From assembly GCA_964355675.1 (NCBI GenBank), contig CAYHEC010000003.1:124001-188000 (forward strand): a DNA stretch of 64,000 bases. Reading direction: 5' to 3'. The notes beneath the pieces are model-generated. The model was not told where the DNA came from and did no database searches. It saw nothing but the letters and a program-made list of their open reading frames with translations. Both the position numbers and the translations under genes were made by a program. The stretch is from CAMBDS01 sp964355675. GTDB lineage: Bacteria; Electryoneota; AABM5-125-24; Hatepunaeales; Hatepunaeaceae. Below are positions 24,431-31,667 of the stretch, in pieces; position 1 is the first letter of the stretch; each line of letters opens with the position of its first letter.

Positions 24431-25467
24431 GAGCATCATCAGCCCCGCGTCTGAAAAACTGTCAGGCGTGGGTTAATTCACCGCTTCCTGCTGTTTCCGT
24501 CCCTCATGGTGTGACCAGTGTTGGGAACGAAGCACACCTCGCACTCAAGACCTATGTCGATAACGGTATGGATCTGCGCCCGGACGTTTCCGGCGAGGTA
24601 GAACCGCTACTTGAAAACGGGATTGCATTGTTGGCGAAATTGAATATCCCAGAAGGTGCGACGATCTACACAGAATTGACCGTTGGCTTTGGAGAATTGA
24701 CGGGACACTTGGACTTCTGCGCCGAAAACGAACACTTTCGCATTATCGTTGACTACAAAGCGGGTTTCAAAGATGGTGATTACGAATGGCAGGTCAGAGG
24801 TTACGCCAAGGGCATGAACTTCTTTGAGCGCAAGCCGACGAAAACTTACATTTTCTGGCTTCAGGACGGCACTGTACAGGAGTGGAAATGGACACCTGAA
24901 GAGCTTGACCGCTGGTACGCAGAATACCTCCTGCCTCTCATTCTAAGCCCATCTCCGACCTACACCATCGGCAACTGGTGTGGTTACTGCCCGATCAAGG
25001 ACTCCTGCCCCGGTCGGATAGCCAGGGATCAGGGTGCAATTGCTGTCCTCGGCGGAGGCATGGAGACTATAGGCAAGGAGCTTTCCGATCCAGTCCGGGC
25101 AATAGCCCTTTACGAACGCCTGAAGTCAATCGAATCGGCGCTTGAAATCATCAGAGATGCGTTCAGGGAACATCTGAAGGGCGGAGCAATATCAGACGGC
25201 ACGACCGAATACTACCTGCTTGAAGCCAACGTGCGCGAGTTAGATCTAATAAAGGCGTGGGGCAGTCTTGTGAATTGGGGGCTGTCGAAGGACGAGATCG
25301 CGTCGATCTGCAAGCCGTCGATTTCCAAGGCAGAGAAGCTTGTCGGCGATAAAGCCGGCAAAGGCAACGGCGCGGGAGCAATTCGATCACTGGCAGAAGA
25401 ACTTAAAAACGCGGGGGCTATCAGCTACAAACCCCAGATCAGAATACAATCCAGAAAGGCAAAGTAG
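24427..25467 (+). CDS. Cas4-like PD-(D/E)xK nuclease with Cys cluster
   Basis: A 346-residue protein of the DUF2800/RecB-like nuclease group. Active-site strands: GELTGHLDFC (Asp) near 98 and IIVDYKAGF with D-x-K near 114-120, then Gln in YEWQVRGYAKGM. A C-terminal iron-sulfur-type Cys cluster (NWCGYCPIKDSCPG, near 179-192) pairs with Cys15 near the N-terminus (KNCQAW), as in AddB/Cas4 proteins. Likely 5' resection nuclease feeding the RecT annealase. Overlaps the preceding gene by four bases. Confidence 0.87.
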   Translation: MRASSAPRLKNCQAWVNSPLPAVSVPHGVTSVGNEAHLALKTYVDNGMDLRPDVSGEVEPLLENGIALLAKLNIPEGATIYTELTVGFGELTGHLDFCAENEHFRIIVDYKAGFKDGDYEWQVRGYAKGMNFFERKPTKTYIFWLQDGTVQEWKWTPEELDRWYAEYLLPLILSPSPTYTIGNWCGYCPIKDSCPGRIARDQGAIAVLGGGMETIGKELSDPVRAIALYERLKSIESALEIIRDAFREHLKGGAISDGTTEYYLLEANVRELDLIKAWGSLVNWGLSKDEIASICKPSISKAEKLVGDKAGKGNGAGAIRSLAEELKNAGAISYKPQIRIQSRKAK

Positions 25468-25471
25468 TCCA

Positions 25472-26545
25472 ATGGGACAGAACAATAACGGCGAAAGCCA
25501 ATCAAGGTCTATTCAGCTGGCAGATTCATCAAAGACTCTGTCGCAATTCCTTGGGAACCCGCTCGTAAAAGAGAGATTGTCCCAGGGATTGACGAAACGG
25601 TTCACCCCTGAACGTCTCGGGCGCATGGCGATTATCGCAGTCACAAAGACTCCATTTCTCTTGAAATGCACAATGGAATCGTTCGCTCTCGCCCTTTCCA
25701 GTGCAGGCCAACTCGGACTCGAATGCGATGGATTGCTTGGTCGGGCGTACCTCGTCCCGTTCAAAAACAACAAGCTCGACGTTTGGGAGGCTCAGTTTAT
25801 GATCGGTTACAGGGGAATGATCGACCTAATGCGACGTTCCGGTGAGGTACTCAGCTTTAATGCCCATATCGTTCACGATAAGGATCACTTCAAGGCGTAT
25901 TTCGGCTCTAACGAGAGGATTGAGCATGCGCCGGTGCTTGAGGGGGATGCAGGCGAGTGGAAATTCGTCTATTCGGTGGCGAAGTTGAAGGGCGGCGGCG
26001 AGTCGTCTTGCGTGATGAACCGCCAACAGGTTTACGCCATCCGTGATAAATCTCAATCTTATAAGCAGTGGCTGAAGGATGGAAAAAAAGGCCAGTGCAT
26101 TTGGGTTGACTTCGAGGAGGAGATGGTGAAGAAAACTTGCGTTCGCCAGCACTTCAAGTTCCTCCCTGCGACTGTTGAAAGTGAACAGGACTACGACCTC
26201 ATTTCCAAGGCGATGGAGATCGAGAACCGCGACTTCGAGAGTGAGAAGGTTGATCCGCCTGAAGGTTCCCGTCGCAAGCCCGGATCGGACTTCGGATTCG
26301 GTGCAGAAGAGGTAGAAGCTGAGCCTGTCAACAAAGAGACCGGCGAGGTCGCACCAAAGATCCAGCCGCATCTATTGCCGTGGCTTCCCAAAATCAACGC
26401 TTGTGTGACGGCTGACGATCTTGGTCAACTGAAGGCTGATATGGGCGAAGAAACGTCCAAGTCGCTCGTTGAGTATCTGACACTTGTGGCAAAGCGCATT
26501 AACGGCGAGATCGACGCGCCTCCGGAAGACGGCAGGTTGGTTTAG
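25472..26545 (+). CDS. RecT-family single-strand annealing protein
   Basis: Phage recombinase of the RecT type, 357 residues from the ATG at 25472, four bases after the nuclease stop. Conserved blocks: LAIIAVTKTP-like segment near 52, LGLECDGLLGRAYLVPF near 80-96, QFMIGYRGMIDLMRRSG near 110-126, and WVDFEEEMVKKTCVRQHFKFLP near 214-235 (two overlapping pieces). The C-terminal 100 residues are acidic and variable. Binds ssDNA and anneals strands for recombination-dependent replication. Confidence 0.93.
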   Translation: MGQNNNGESQSRSIQLADSSKTLSQFLGNPLVKERLSQGLTKRFTPERLGRMAIIAVTKTPFLLKCTMESFALALSSAGQLGLECDGLLGRAYLVPFKNNKLDVWEAQFMIGYRGMIDLMRRSGEVLSFNAHIVHDKDHFKAYFGSNERIEHAPVLEGDAGEWKFVYSVAKLKGGGESSCVMNRQQVYAIRDKSQSYKQWLKDGKKGQCIWVDFEEEMVKKTCVRQHFKFLPATVESEQDYDLISKAMEIENRDFESEKVDPPEGSRRKPGSDFGFGAEEVEAEPVNKETGEVAPKIQPHLLPWLPKINACVTADDLGQLKADMGEETSKSLVEYLTLVAKRINGEIDAPPEDGRLV

Positions 26546-26740
26546 TTGGCTGATCGTTGCGTCATAACCATAATCCCGTCACCATCGGGATATACAGTAA
26601 AGGCAGTGCCGGGCGTCGCAGGGATTTCTCTTCGGAGCGCTCAGACTCTCACCGGCGCCCGGTGGCTGTCAGACATAATCAAGGAGATCGCCAAGTCGAA
26701 GGGCGGGCAGGTCTCGCAACACGAGGAAGGGGTTAAATAA
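26546..26740 (+). CDS. Small hypothetical protein
   Basis: Sixty-four residues starting at a TTG immediately after the RecT stop. Beta-rich start (RCVITIIPSPSGYTVKAV) then a helical segment (ARWLSDIIKEIAKSKGG). No family recognised. Supported by operon position. Confidence 0.6.
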   Translation: MADRCVITIIPSPSGYTVKAVPGVAGISLRSAQTLTGARWLSDIIKEIAKSKGGQVSQHEEGVK

Positions 26741-26741
26741 A

Positions 26742-27305
26742 ATGGTTAAGGTAATTCCGCTGACAAATTTACAGATGGGGAACCATCAGGCGTTTGTCGG
26801 CAAAGACAAGAAAGAAGGGGAAGTCGTGACCCTTCGCAATAACGGCGCGACCGGCGAACTTGCGAACACGACCGGCTACTTCCTCTCATTCCCGGTGAAG
26901 GATCTCGGCATCGTCGAGCGATTGATCGGCGATCTACGAGTCGCGGTCGGGGCAATGTCCTACGATGAGATCGAGGCCGAGGAAGCTCGCGTGAAGGAGA
27001 TGGACGAGCAGGTGACAGCGGTCTGGAAAGACCTCCAGGACGATCTTAAGGCGATGAATGTCCTGCGCGATATTCGGGACCAGAACCCTGCCGATCCGCA
27101 ACAGACGCTTAGCTTGAACAACATCGACTCGTATCAAGCGCTTCACAAGATCGGAGTGATCGACTGCCTGAATAAAGACCCAGACTCCGGCGAGATATTG
27201 CACTGGTCGGCATCAGCGAATGACTACTTCTTCACAGAATTAGGACTGCACATCGAAGGGCTGTTGCGGGACAAGGACGGTATCGCCCGTAAGAACGCGG
27301 CGTAG
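26742..27305 (+). CDS. Hypothetical recombination-operon protein
   Basis: A 187-residue acidic protein. The N-terminus is beta-rich (VKVIPLTNLQMGN); residues 70-110 form a charged helix (YDEIEAEEARVKEMDEQV). It starts one base after the previous stop. Not recognised; the position suggests an accessory recombination or nuclease-control role, as with lambda Gam or Bet neighbours, but nothing in the sequence confirms it. Confidence 0.7.
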   Translation: MVKVIPLTNLQMGNHQAFVGKDKKEGEVVTLRNNGATGELANTTGYFLSFPVKDLGIVERLIGDLRVAVGAMSYDEIEAEEARVKEMDEQVTAVWKDLQDDLKAMNVLRDIRDQNPADPQQTLSLNNIDSYQALHKIGVIDCLNKDPDSGEILHWSASANDYFFTELGLHIEGLLRDKDGIARKNAA

Positions 27306-27313
27306 AAGGATGA

Positions 27314-27404
27314 CTCCCTGTAATAAAGTATTTGGGACGCGCCGAGCAGTACCATCATTGCAGTACAAGGCTAACGCGGATCGGTTCGAATCCGATACAG
27401 GGAG
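27314..27404 (+). ncRNA. tRNA-like structure, incomplete
   Basis: CTCCCTGT (27314-27321) pairs perfectly with ACAGGGAG (27397-27404), and directly inside the 3' strand lies a canonical T arm: ATCGG, loop TTCGAAT, CCGAT (27380-27396). This is exact tRNA geometry for acceptor and T arms with an 89-91 nt total. I cannot find a proper D arm or a 5-bp anticodon stem with a 7-nt loop in the middle. It may be a decayed tRNA, a tRNA mimic, or a phage leader; the methyltransferase ATG is five bases downstream. Confidence 0.5.
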
Positions 27405-27408
27405 CAAA

Positions 27409-28335
27409 ATGGAAGATACACAAAAGGAACGAATAAATGAGTTGGCATTATTTGCCGGAGCTGGTGGGGGAATTCTCGGATCAATTCTCCTCGGACCTCG
27501 CGTCGTCTGCGCGGTCGAGATCAACAGCTTCAGGCGCGAGGTGTTACTCCGACGCCAACGGGACGGCATGTTGCCATTGTTCCCGATCTGGGACGATGTT
27601 CGCACCTTCGATGGAAAGCTCTGGCGTGGTAAGGTGGATCTCGTTACTGCCGGATTCCCTTGCCAGCCGTTCAGTCAGGCAGGACTCAAGCTCGGCGAAG
27701 ACGATCCCCGAAACCTCTGGCCCCAAACCAAGCGAATTATCAGCGAAGTTGCCCCGGCGCAAGTCTTTCTCGAAAACGTCCCTGGCATCATGCAAGCCGC
27801 AGGCAAGTACTACATTTTCACGGTCCTTGCCGATCTCGCTGAAATTGGTTACGAAGCGCTTCCGCCACTCAAACTTGGAGCTGGACATATTGGAGCCAAT
27901 CATCGGCGAAACAGAATCTGGATACTTGCCAACTCCAGTGGTGTCGAGGGGGGATTACAGTTACAGCAAGGGCAAGAAAGTATTGAAGCTTCAGGGGAAG
28001 TTGAGATCGATGCTACCGACAGTCAATCTGACCGATGCGAAGGGCGGAACTCGGAAAAACAGCAAGGGACAAAAGCAACTCTGCCACGTTGTGAGGATGT
28101 ACCCAACATTGACCGCTACGGACTGGAAAAACAGGATGACGGGGTTTCGGAAGAGCAATCTTCAACTGGCGGTTGGTGGACAGTTGAACCCGGACTGGAC
28201 AGACTGGTTTATGGGATGGCCAATCGGGTGGAGCGCATTGAAGCCCTTGGCGACGGTCAGGTTCCATCAGTGGTTGCAATGGCATGGAGGTTGTTAAGTG
28301 ACCCGCCAACTAACACTTGGAATGATCCGACCTGA
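27409..28335 (+). CDS. DNA cytosine-5 methyltransferase
   Basis: C5-methyltransferase of 308 residues from the ATG at 27409. Motif I is LFAGAGGG (14-21), motif IV GFPCQPFS with the nucleophile C85, motif VI ENV at 122-124, and motif VIII-like GANHRRNRIWILA near 163-175. After that the recognition region is unlike a normal target domain. The frame ends with RVERIEALGDGQVP (motif X type) near 277-290. From about 27923 the +1 frame is also open and gives a different, also familiar, tail, so the real C-terminus is uncertain (see the alternate-frame entry). Modifies phage DNA against host restriction. Confidence 0.88.
   Translation: MEDTQKERINELALFAGAGGGILGSILLGPRVVCAVEINSFRREVLLRRQRDGMLPLFPIWDDVRTFDGKLWRGKVDLVTAGFPCQPFSQAGLKLGEDDPRNLWPQTKRIISEVAPAQVFLENVPGIMQAAGKYYIFTVLADLAEIGYEALPPLKLGAGHIGANHRRNRIWILANSSGVEGGLQLQQGQESIEASGEVEIDATDSQSDRCEGRNSEKQQGTKATLPRCEDVPNIDRYGLEKQDDGVSEEQSSTGGWWTVEPGLDRLVYGMANRVERIEALGDGQVPSVVAMAWRLLSDPPTNTWNDPT
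27923..28297 (+). other. Alternate-frame methyltransferase C-terminus
   Basis: In the frame +1 to the methyltransferase the DNA reads YLPTPVVSRGDYSYSKG, then MLPTVNLTDAKGG, YPTLTATDWKNR and LNPDWTDWFMGWPIGW, ending TAA at 28297. I know these phrases (PTPT..SD, LNPxWVEWLMGxPIGW) from the C-termini of many phage cytosine methyltransferases. The stop is directly followed by the GTG of the next gene, whereas the first frame overlaps that gene by 38 bp. Either a frameshift joins motif VIII to this tail or the tail is made separately (a TTG lies at 27926). Confidence 0.6.
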
Positions 28336-28558
28336 CGCCTGCTATTGGTGTGGAAAGGCGCTTTCTGAACGACTTCCGTCACAGGACGGTAAAATCTTCT
28401 GCAACGTGATGATCTCACAGAAAACAGGGCAACAAGTGCATTGGAATTGCTACATCCAGACTCCTGACGGTCTAAAAATGTTGGAAGATAACCGGACATT
28501 TTCAGAGAAAAGTAGAAGGTTCCATCAGGAATATGTCAGAAAATTGGAAGAAAAATAG
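28298..28558 (+). CDS. Small zinc-finger-like protein
   Basis: Eighty-six residues from a GTG directly after the alternate-frame stop. It has CYWCGKAL near residues 15-22 and HWNCY near 48-52, a possible zinc site, then a charged helical tail. Unknown function. Confidence 0.65.
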   Translation: MTRQLTLGMIRPDACYWCGKALSERLPSQDGKIFCNVMISQKTGQQVHWNCYIQTPDGLKMLEDNRTFSEKSRRFHQEYVRKLEEK

Positions 28559-28575
28559 AAAGTTTCAGGTAGATA

Positions 28576-29643
28576 ATGGCGAAAAAAAGCCTAATGACGC
28601 ACAGAAAGTTCCTCCGCTTTCGGTCTATCCTTAAGATCCCGAAAGCTCACGCACGAGGATTACTGGAAATGTTATGGGCATCTTCGTGGGACGCGCTTGA
28701 TCCATATGTCGGCGATTCCTTTGACATCGAACTCGTAACCGAGTGGTCGAACGACGGAGGTGAATACGGCGAACTAACTAAGGCTTTATTGACTTGTGGC
28801 GGCGATCACGCAATCGGCTTTATCGAAGAAATTGATAATAAGCCAGGTCACTACCTGATTCATAACTGGGAGGATCACCTGCCCGCATGGATACGTGATG
28901 AATTAAGCCGGAAGAATAAAGCTGAAGAATTATCCCAAATCAGGCGTGAAGCCGGAAAAAGAGGCGCTGAATCGAAATGGCAAAATAATGGCAAACCGAT
29001 GGCAAACGATGGCAAACAGGAATTTGCCATAATTTTGCCAGAACAGGTAAATGGCAAACCGATGGCAAACGATGGCAAACAGGAATTTGCCATAATTTTG
29101 CCAGAACAGGTAAATGGCAAACCGATGGCAAACGATGGCAAACGACCCGCCCTCCCTAACCTTACCTTACCTAATCTTAACACACCCCCCCTTACCCCCC
29201 CAAGCGGGGGGAATTTGAGTGTGTGTGATTTGAACTCGCCTTCGGCTGAGGGGGGAGACCCCCCTACCCCCCCTAAGAAGTCAGACCAGGATGAAGACTT
29301 CCAAGACGCTCATCGAATTTGCGAATTATTTAAAGATTTCCTGATAGTTAAGAAATTCGACTCGGCATCAAAATCACTTGGAATAAATGATATTAACCTA
29401 ATTTACAAGTCGATTCAGGATGGATCAATACCTACTCGATCTTGGTATGCGGTGATGTATTTCCTGATTTGGCACGTAGATAAATTTGAATACGGGTTCG
29501 CACCAAACAAAATCAAACAGCTTAAACCTGACTATGTCGAGAAAATCCTCGATAAGTCCCGTAAACACGCCGAAGAATGGCAATCCAAATTCCCCGAATT
29601 CAAGCGAAGGTATGCAATTAAAAAGAAGATAGATAGCTCGTGA
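28576..29643 (+). CDS. Replication initiator-like protein containing iterons
   Basis: A 355-residue protein with an N-terminal winged-helix-like region (RKFLRFRSILKIPKAHARGL), a helical basic segment ending near residue 135 (REAGKRGAESKW), a repeat region, a proline-rich linker and a C-terminal helical domain (250-350). This plan (N-terminal DNA binding, repeat linker, C-terminal helicase-loading type domain) matches lambda O-like or DnaD-like phage initiators. Residues 138-189 are translations of the 63-bp tandem repeats at 28988-29142. The family assignment is by architecture, not by a diagnostic motif. Confidence 0.68.
   Translation: MAKKSLMTHRKFLRFRSILKIPKAHARGLLEMLWASSWDALDPYVGDSFDIELVTEWSNDGGEYGELTKALLTCGGDHAIGFIEEIDNKPGHYLIHNWEDHLPAWIRDELSRKNKAEELSQIRREAGKRGAESKWQNNGKPMANDGKQEFAIILPEQVNGKPMANDGKQEFAIILPEQVNGKPMANDGKRPALPNLTLPNLNTPPLTPPSGGNLSVCDLNSPSAEGGDPPTPPKKSDQDEDFQDAHRICELFKDFLIVKKFDSASKSLGINDINLIYKSIQDGSIPTRSWYAVMYFLIWHVDKFEYGFAPNKIKQLKPDYVEKILDKSRKHAEEWQSKFPEFKRRYAIKKKIDSS
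28978..29142. repeat. Iteron array, putative phage origin
   Basis: Two full copies of a 63-bp tandem repeat (28988-29050, 29051-29113) plus a partial third to 29142. Inside are ten direct copies of TGGCAAA and four inverted TTGCCA, spaced at 8-11 bp. The DNA next to it (29145-29280) has long strand-biased runs (CCTTACCTTACC, CCCCCCCTTACCCCCCC), which could act as an unwinding region. Being inside the initiator gene is the lambda ori arrangement. Confidence 0.7.
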
Positions 29644-29882
29644 ATCAACAAATTAACCCTATCGAGTCGATAACCGTACTCGTCGGTAATCGAAAGAAAT
29701 TACTGGTTATTATCGAGGCTGAGGCTGGACCTGAAATACAGATCGAGCTTTCAGAAGATCAGTCGGCACTTGTTATAAAATCAATCGAAGATGGTTGTCG
29801 CGGGATAGTCGATGCGCTTAGGGCGGTAATAATTCCCGGAGCCAATAAAAATGACAATTCACAACTGGAGGTATTTACATGA
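29640..29882 (+). CDS. Small hypothetical protein
   Basis: Eighty residues from a GTG overlapping the previous stop by four bases. Beta-rich (SITVLVGNRKKLLVIIEAEA). It overlaps the next gene by four bases. No family recognised. Confidence 0.62.
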   Translation: MNQQINPIESITVLVGNRKKLLVIIEAEAGPEIQIELSEDQSALVIKSIEDGCRGIVDALRAVIIPGANKNDNSQLEVFT

Positions 29883-30109
29883 GTTCACACACTTCGAGAG
29901 CCACTCAACTCGGCTTCGAACTCGGTCAACAGGGCTGGATCGTATCAGGCGATAAGAAGCTTCGGGAGGTACGAAACGACTTCGCCATCCAATCGCTGTC
30001 AGCGCATGGGTTACACCAGTCTCAAGCGACCATTAGCTCGTTCAAGGCTGGGTACAGCCAAGGCTGGCGACATTCGGAAAAGAAGGCGGCGGAGGGAATA
30101 CTCCGTTGA
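29879..30109 (+). CDS. Small hypothetical protein
   Basis: Seventy-six residues, ATG start with an upstream GGAGG. It has GFELGQQGWIVSGDKKLREV and SFKAGYSQGW blocks. It overlaps the resolvase start by four bases, so it is probably translated with it. Unknown function. Confidence 0.62.
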   Translation: MSSHTSRATQLGFELGQQGWIVSGDKKLREVRNDFAIQSLSAHGLHQSQATISSFKAGYSQGWRHSEKKAAEGILR

Positions 30110-30642
30110 TAATCGCAATAGACCCAGGCACGACGATGTCGGCAATCGTTAAGATTGAAGGCAAGACTAAGATTGAGGGTGATAAGATCCCGAACGACGA
30201 GCTACTGCGGCAGGTCCGGGCGATGTCACGAGATATTGGCAGTACTGGCGCAACCCTCGTCGTTGAAATGATCGCCTTCTACGGCAACGACATGCACGCT
30301 GGAGGGGAAGTCTTTGAAACTTGCGTGATGATCGGGCGGATAATCGAGGCGTGGCATCCAAACAAAGCCGTCAGGATGTACCGTCGTGAGGTGAAATCCC
30401 GTCTGTGCGGGTCGATGAAGGCGAAAGATCCGCACGTCCGGCAGGTTATTATCGACCGGTTCGGCGGAAAGGACGCGGCTATTGGCTTAAAGAAGTCCCA
30501 GGGGCCGCTGTACAGGTTCCACAGCGACCTTTGGGCGGCGCTGGCGGTAGGGATGACCTACCTCGATATGCAACAATTGACGCCGGTTTGTTGGTCGCCA
30601 AAGGCAATCGGACAAACAGCGATGGGAGGGTTGTCTGATTAA
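30106..30642 (+). CDS. RuvC-like Holliday junction resolvase
   Basis: A 178-residue RNase-H-fold endonuclease of the RuvC/phage resolvase type. Acidic active-site residues are visible: D6 in IIAIDPGTT, E54 in LVVEMIAFYG, and D141 in the HSDLWAALAVG helix. Basic central region (RMYRREVKSRLCGSMKAKD). Resolves branched phage DNA before packaging. TTG start overlapping the previous stop. Confidence 0.9.
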   Translation: MIIAIDPGTTMSAIVKIEGKTKIEGDKIPNDELLRQVRAMSRDIGSTGATLVVEMIAFYGNDMHAGGEVFETCVMIGRIIEAWHPNKAVRMYRREVKSRLCGSMKAKDPHVRQVIIDRFGGKDAAIGLKKSQGPLYRFHSDLWAALAVGMTYLDMQQLTPVCWSPKAIGQTAMGGLSD

Positions 30643-30826
30643 ATTTGCAAACGAGCAAGATAAGGCAACTGATGCGCGTTGGAGGTTACTACACACAAGC
30701 GAAATTGCGCGGCACTGCGTCGTCTGTAAGGCTCCAATACTTGCGGGTGAAGAGTTTATTGCCCTCGATCCTGAACGAAATGCAGGGTGCCTTAAATGCG
30801 TGAAATTGGCAATCAATGCAAAATAG
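30635..30826 (+). CDS. Small CxxC/CxxC protein with rare start
   Basis: An open frame of 64 codons: after KFANEQDKATDARWRLL come CVVC and, 26 residues later, CLKC, a treble-clef or zinc-ribbon spacing. It has no ATG, GTG or TTG at its head; the best start is CTG at 30635, eight bases after GGGAGGG and overlapping the resolvase end. Small zinc proteins are usual next to phage nucleases. Confidence 0.55.
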   Translation: MIKFANEQDKATDARWRLLHTSEIARHCVVCKAPILAGEEFIALDPERNAGCLKCVKLAINAK

Positions 30827-30870
30827 TTAGACTTCTGTCAGAACTCAAGGTATTATATTGCTTTTATTCT

Positions 30871-30909
30871 CCCTCATAGACCTAAAATATTTGAGGGGAT
30901 TTTCTTTTT
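30871..30909 (+). terminator. Hairpin with T tract and buried ribosome site
   Basis: CCCTCA (30871-30876) pairs with TGAGGG (30892-30897), followed by TTTTCTTTTT. It may end early transcription. The 3' arm GAGGGG is also the only ribosome site for the TTG at 30908. Confidence 0.55.
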
Positions 30910-31210
30910 GGTTGGTGAAGCGATAGCATTCGGCGCGGCGTTCGGGATCGTATTCTTCGGTCTCAATTACGCACTTGACAAAGCCAAACCGAAGAGCGGT
31001 AAGCCTGACTGGACTGGTATTGACCGACCTAAAGTTGAGGTGCTTCAATCCAAAGCCGAAAGGTTGGTTCAGGCCACAGTCAATTCCAAGGCGGTGACGA
31101 TGGATGATGAGTATTTCTTCGCCCTCGAAGCTGATAGAAAGAATAAAGAGCGTGAGGTGTACGCCAATTCAGGCGGGAGGGCTGACCGTGCGTCAAACAC
31201 TGACGACTAA
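30908..31210 (+). CDS. Small membrane-anchored protein before terminase
   Basis: One hundred residues. A single hydrophobic N-terminal segment (AIAFGAAFGIVFFGLNYAL) is followed by a basic and then charged soluble part. TTG start. It ends inside the small terminase gene start. Role unknown; membrane-bound early-late boundary protein. Confidence 0.6.
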   Translation: MVGEAIAFGAAFGIVFFGLNYALDKAKPKSGKPDWTGIDRPKVEVLQSKAERLVQATVNSKAVTMDDEYFFALEADRKNKEREVYANSGGRADRASNTDD

Positions 31211-31667
31211 ACAACAGCGATTTGTCGATGCGTTCGACGGCAACGCCACTGAAGCGGCATTGGCGGCCGGATACTCAGTTAAAAACCACGACTCATTGCG
31301 AAAGCAGGCTCATACCCTACTTCACGATCCCGTGATTTCAGAGGCGATCAAAGCGCGCGAGCAGGTCAAGATGTCAGCCACAATCGCCAATCGTGAAGAG
31401 CGACAGAAGATGTGGACTGATATTATGAATGACCCAAAGCAGTCGATTAACGCTCGCCTGAAGGCGTCAGAATTGCTCGGAAGGTCATCAGGAGACTTCA
31501 TTGAGCGGGTTGCATTGACTACCGGGAAGGAATTTAAGGCAATTACCATTATTTTAGCAACCGAAGATATGAATCCAGCTAATGAGATTGTCGAAGATGC
31601 GGCAGAAATAGCGAATGGTGTAATTATTCTTCCTACAACAACTAACGGCAACAGAAAGGCTCATTGA
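31188..31667 (+). CDS. terS: Terminase small subunit
   Basis: The DNA-recognition subunit of the packaging motor, 159 residues from a GTG at 31188 preceded by GGGAGGG. The Terminase_2 pattern is clear: LTTKQQRFVDAFDGNATEAA, then AAGYSVKNHDSLRKQAHTLL and a helical oligomerisation part (REERQKMWTDIM). Length is normal. Unusually, it is separated from the large subunit by two long genes (31667-34449). Confidence 0.9.
   Translation: MRQTLTTKQQRFVDAFDGNATEAALAAGYSVKNHDSLRKQAHTLLHDPVISEAIKAREQVKMSATIANREERQKMWTDIMNDPKQSINARLKASELLGRSSGDFIERVALTTGKEFKAITIILATEDMNPANEIVEDAAEIANGVIILPTTTNGNRKAH

Noticed and set aside
27437..27922. First half of the alternate methyltransferase frame
   Set aside because: Ser-rich shadow while the main frame carries all catalytic motifs; only the part after about 27923 looks coding.
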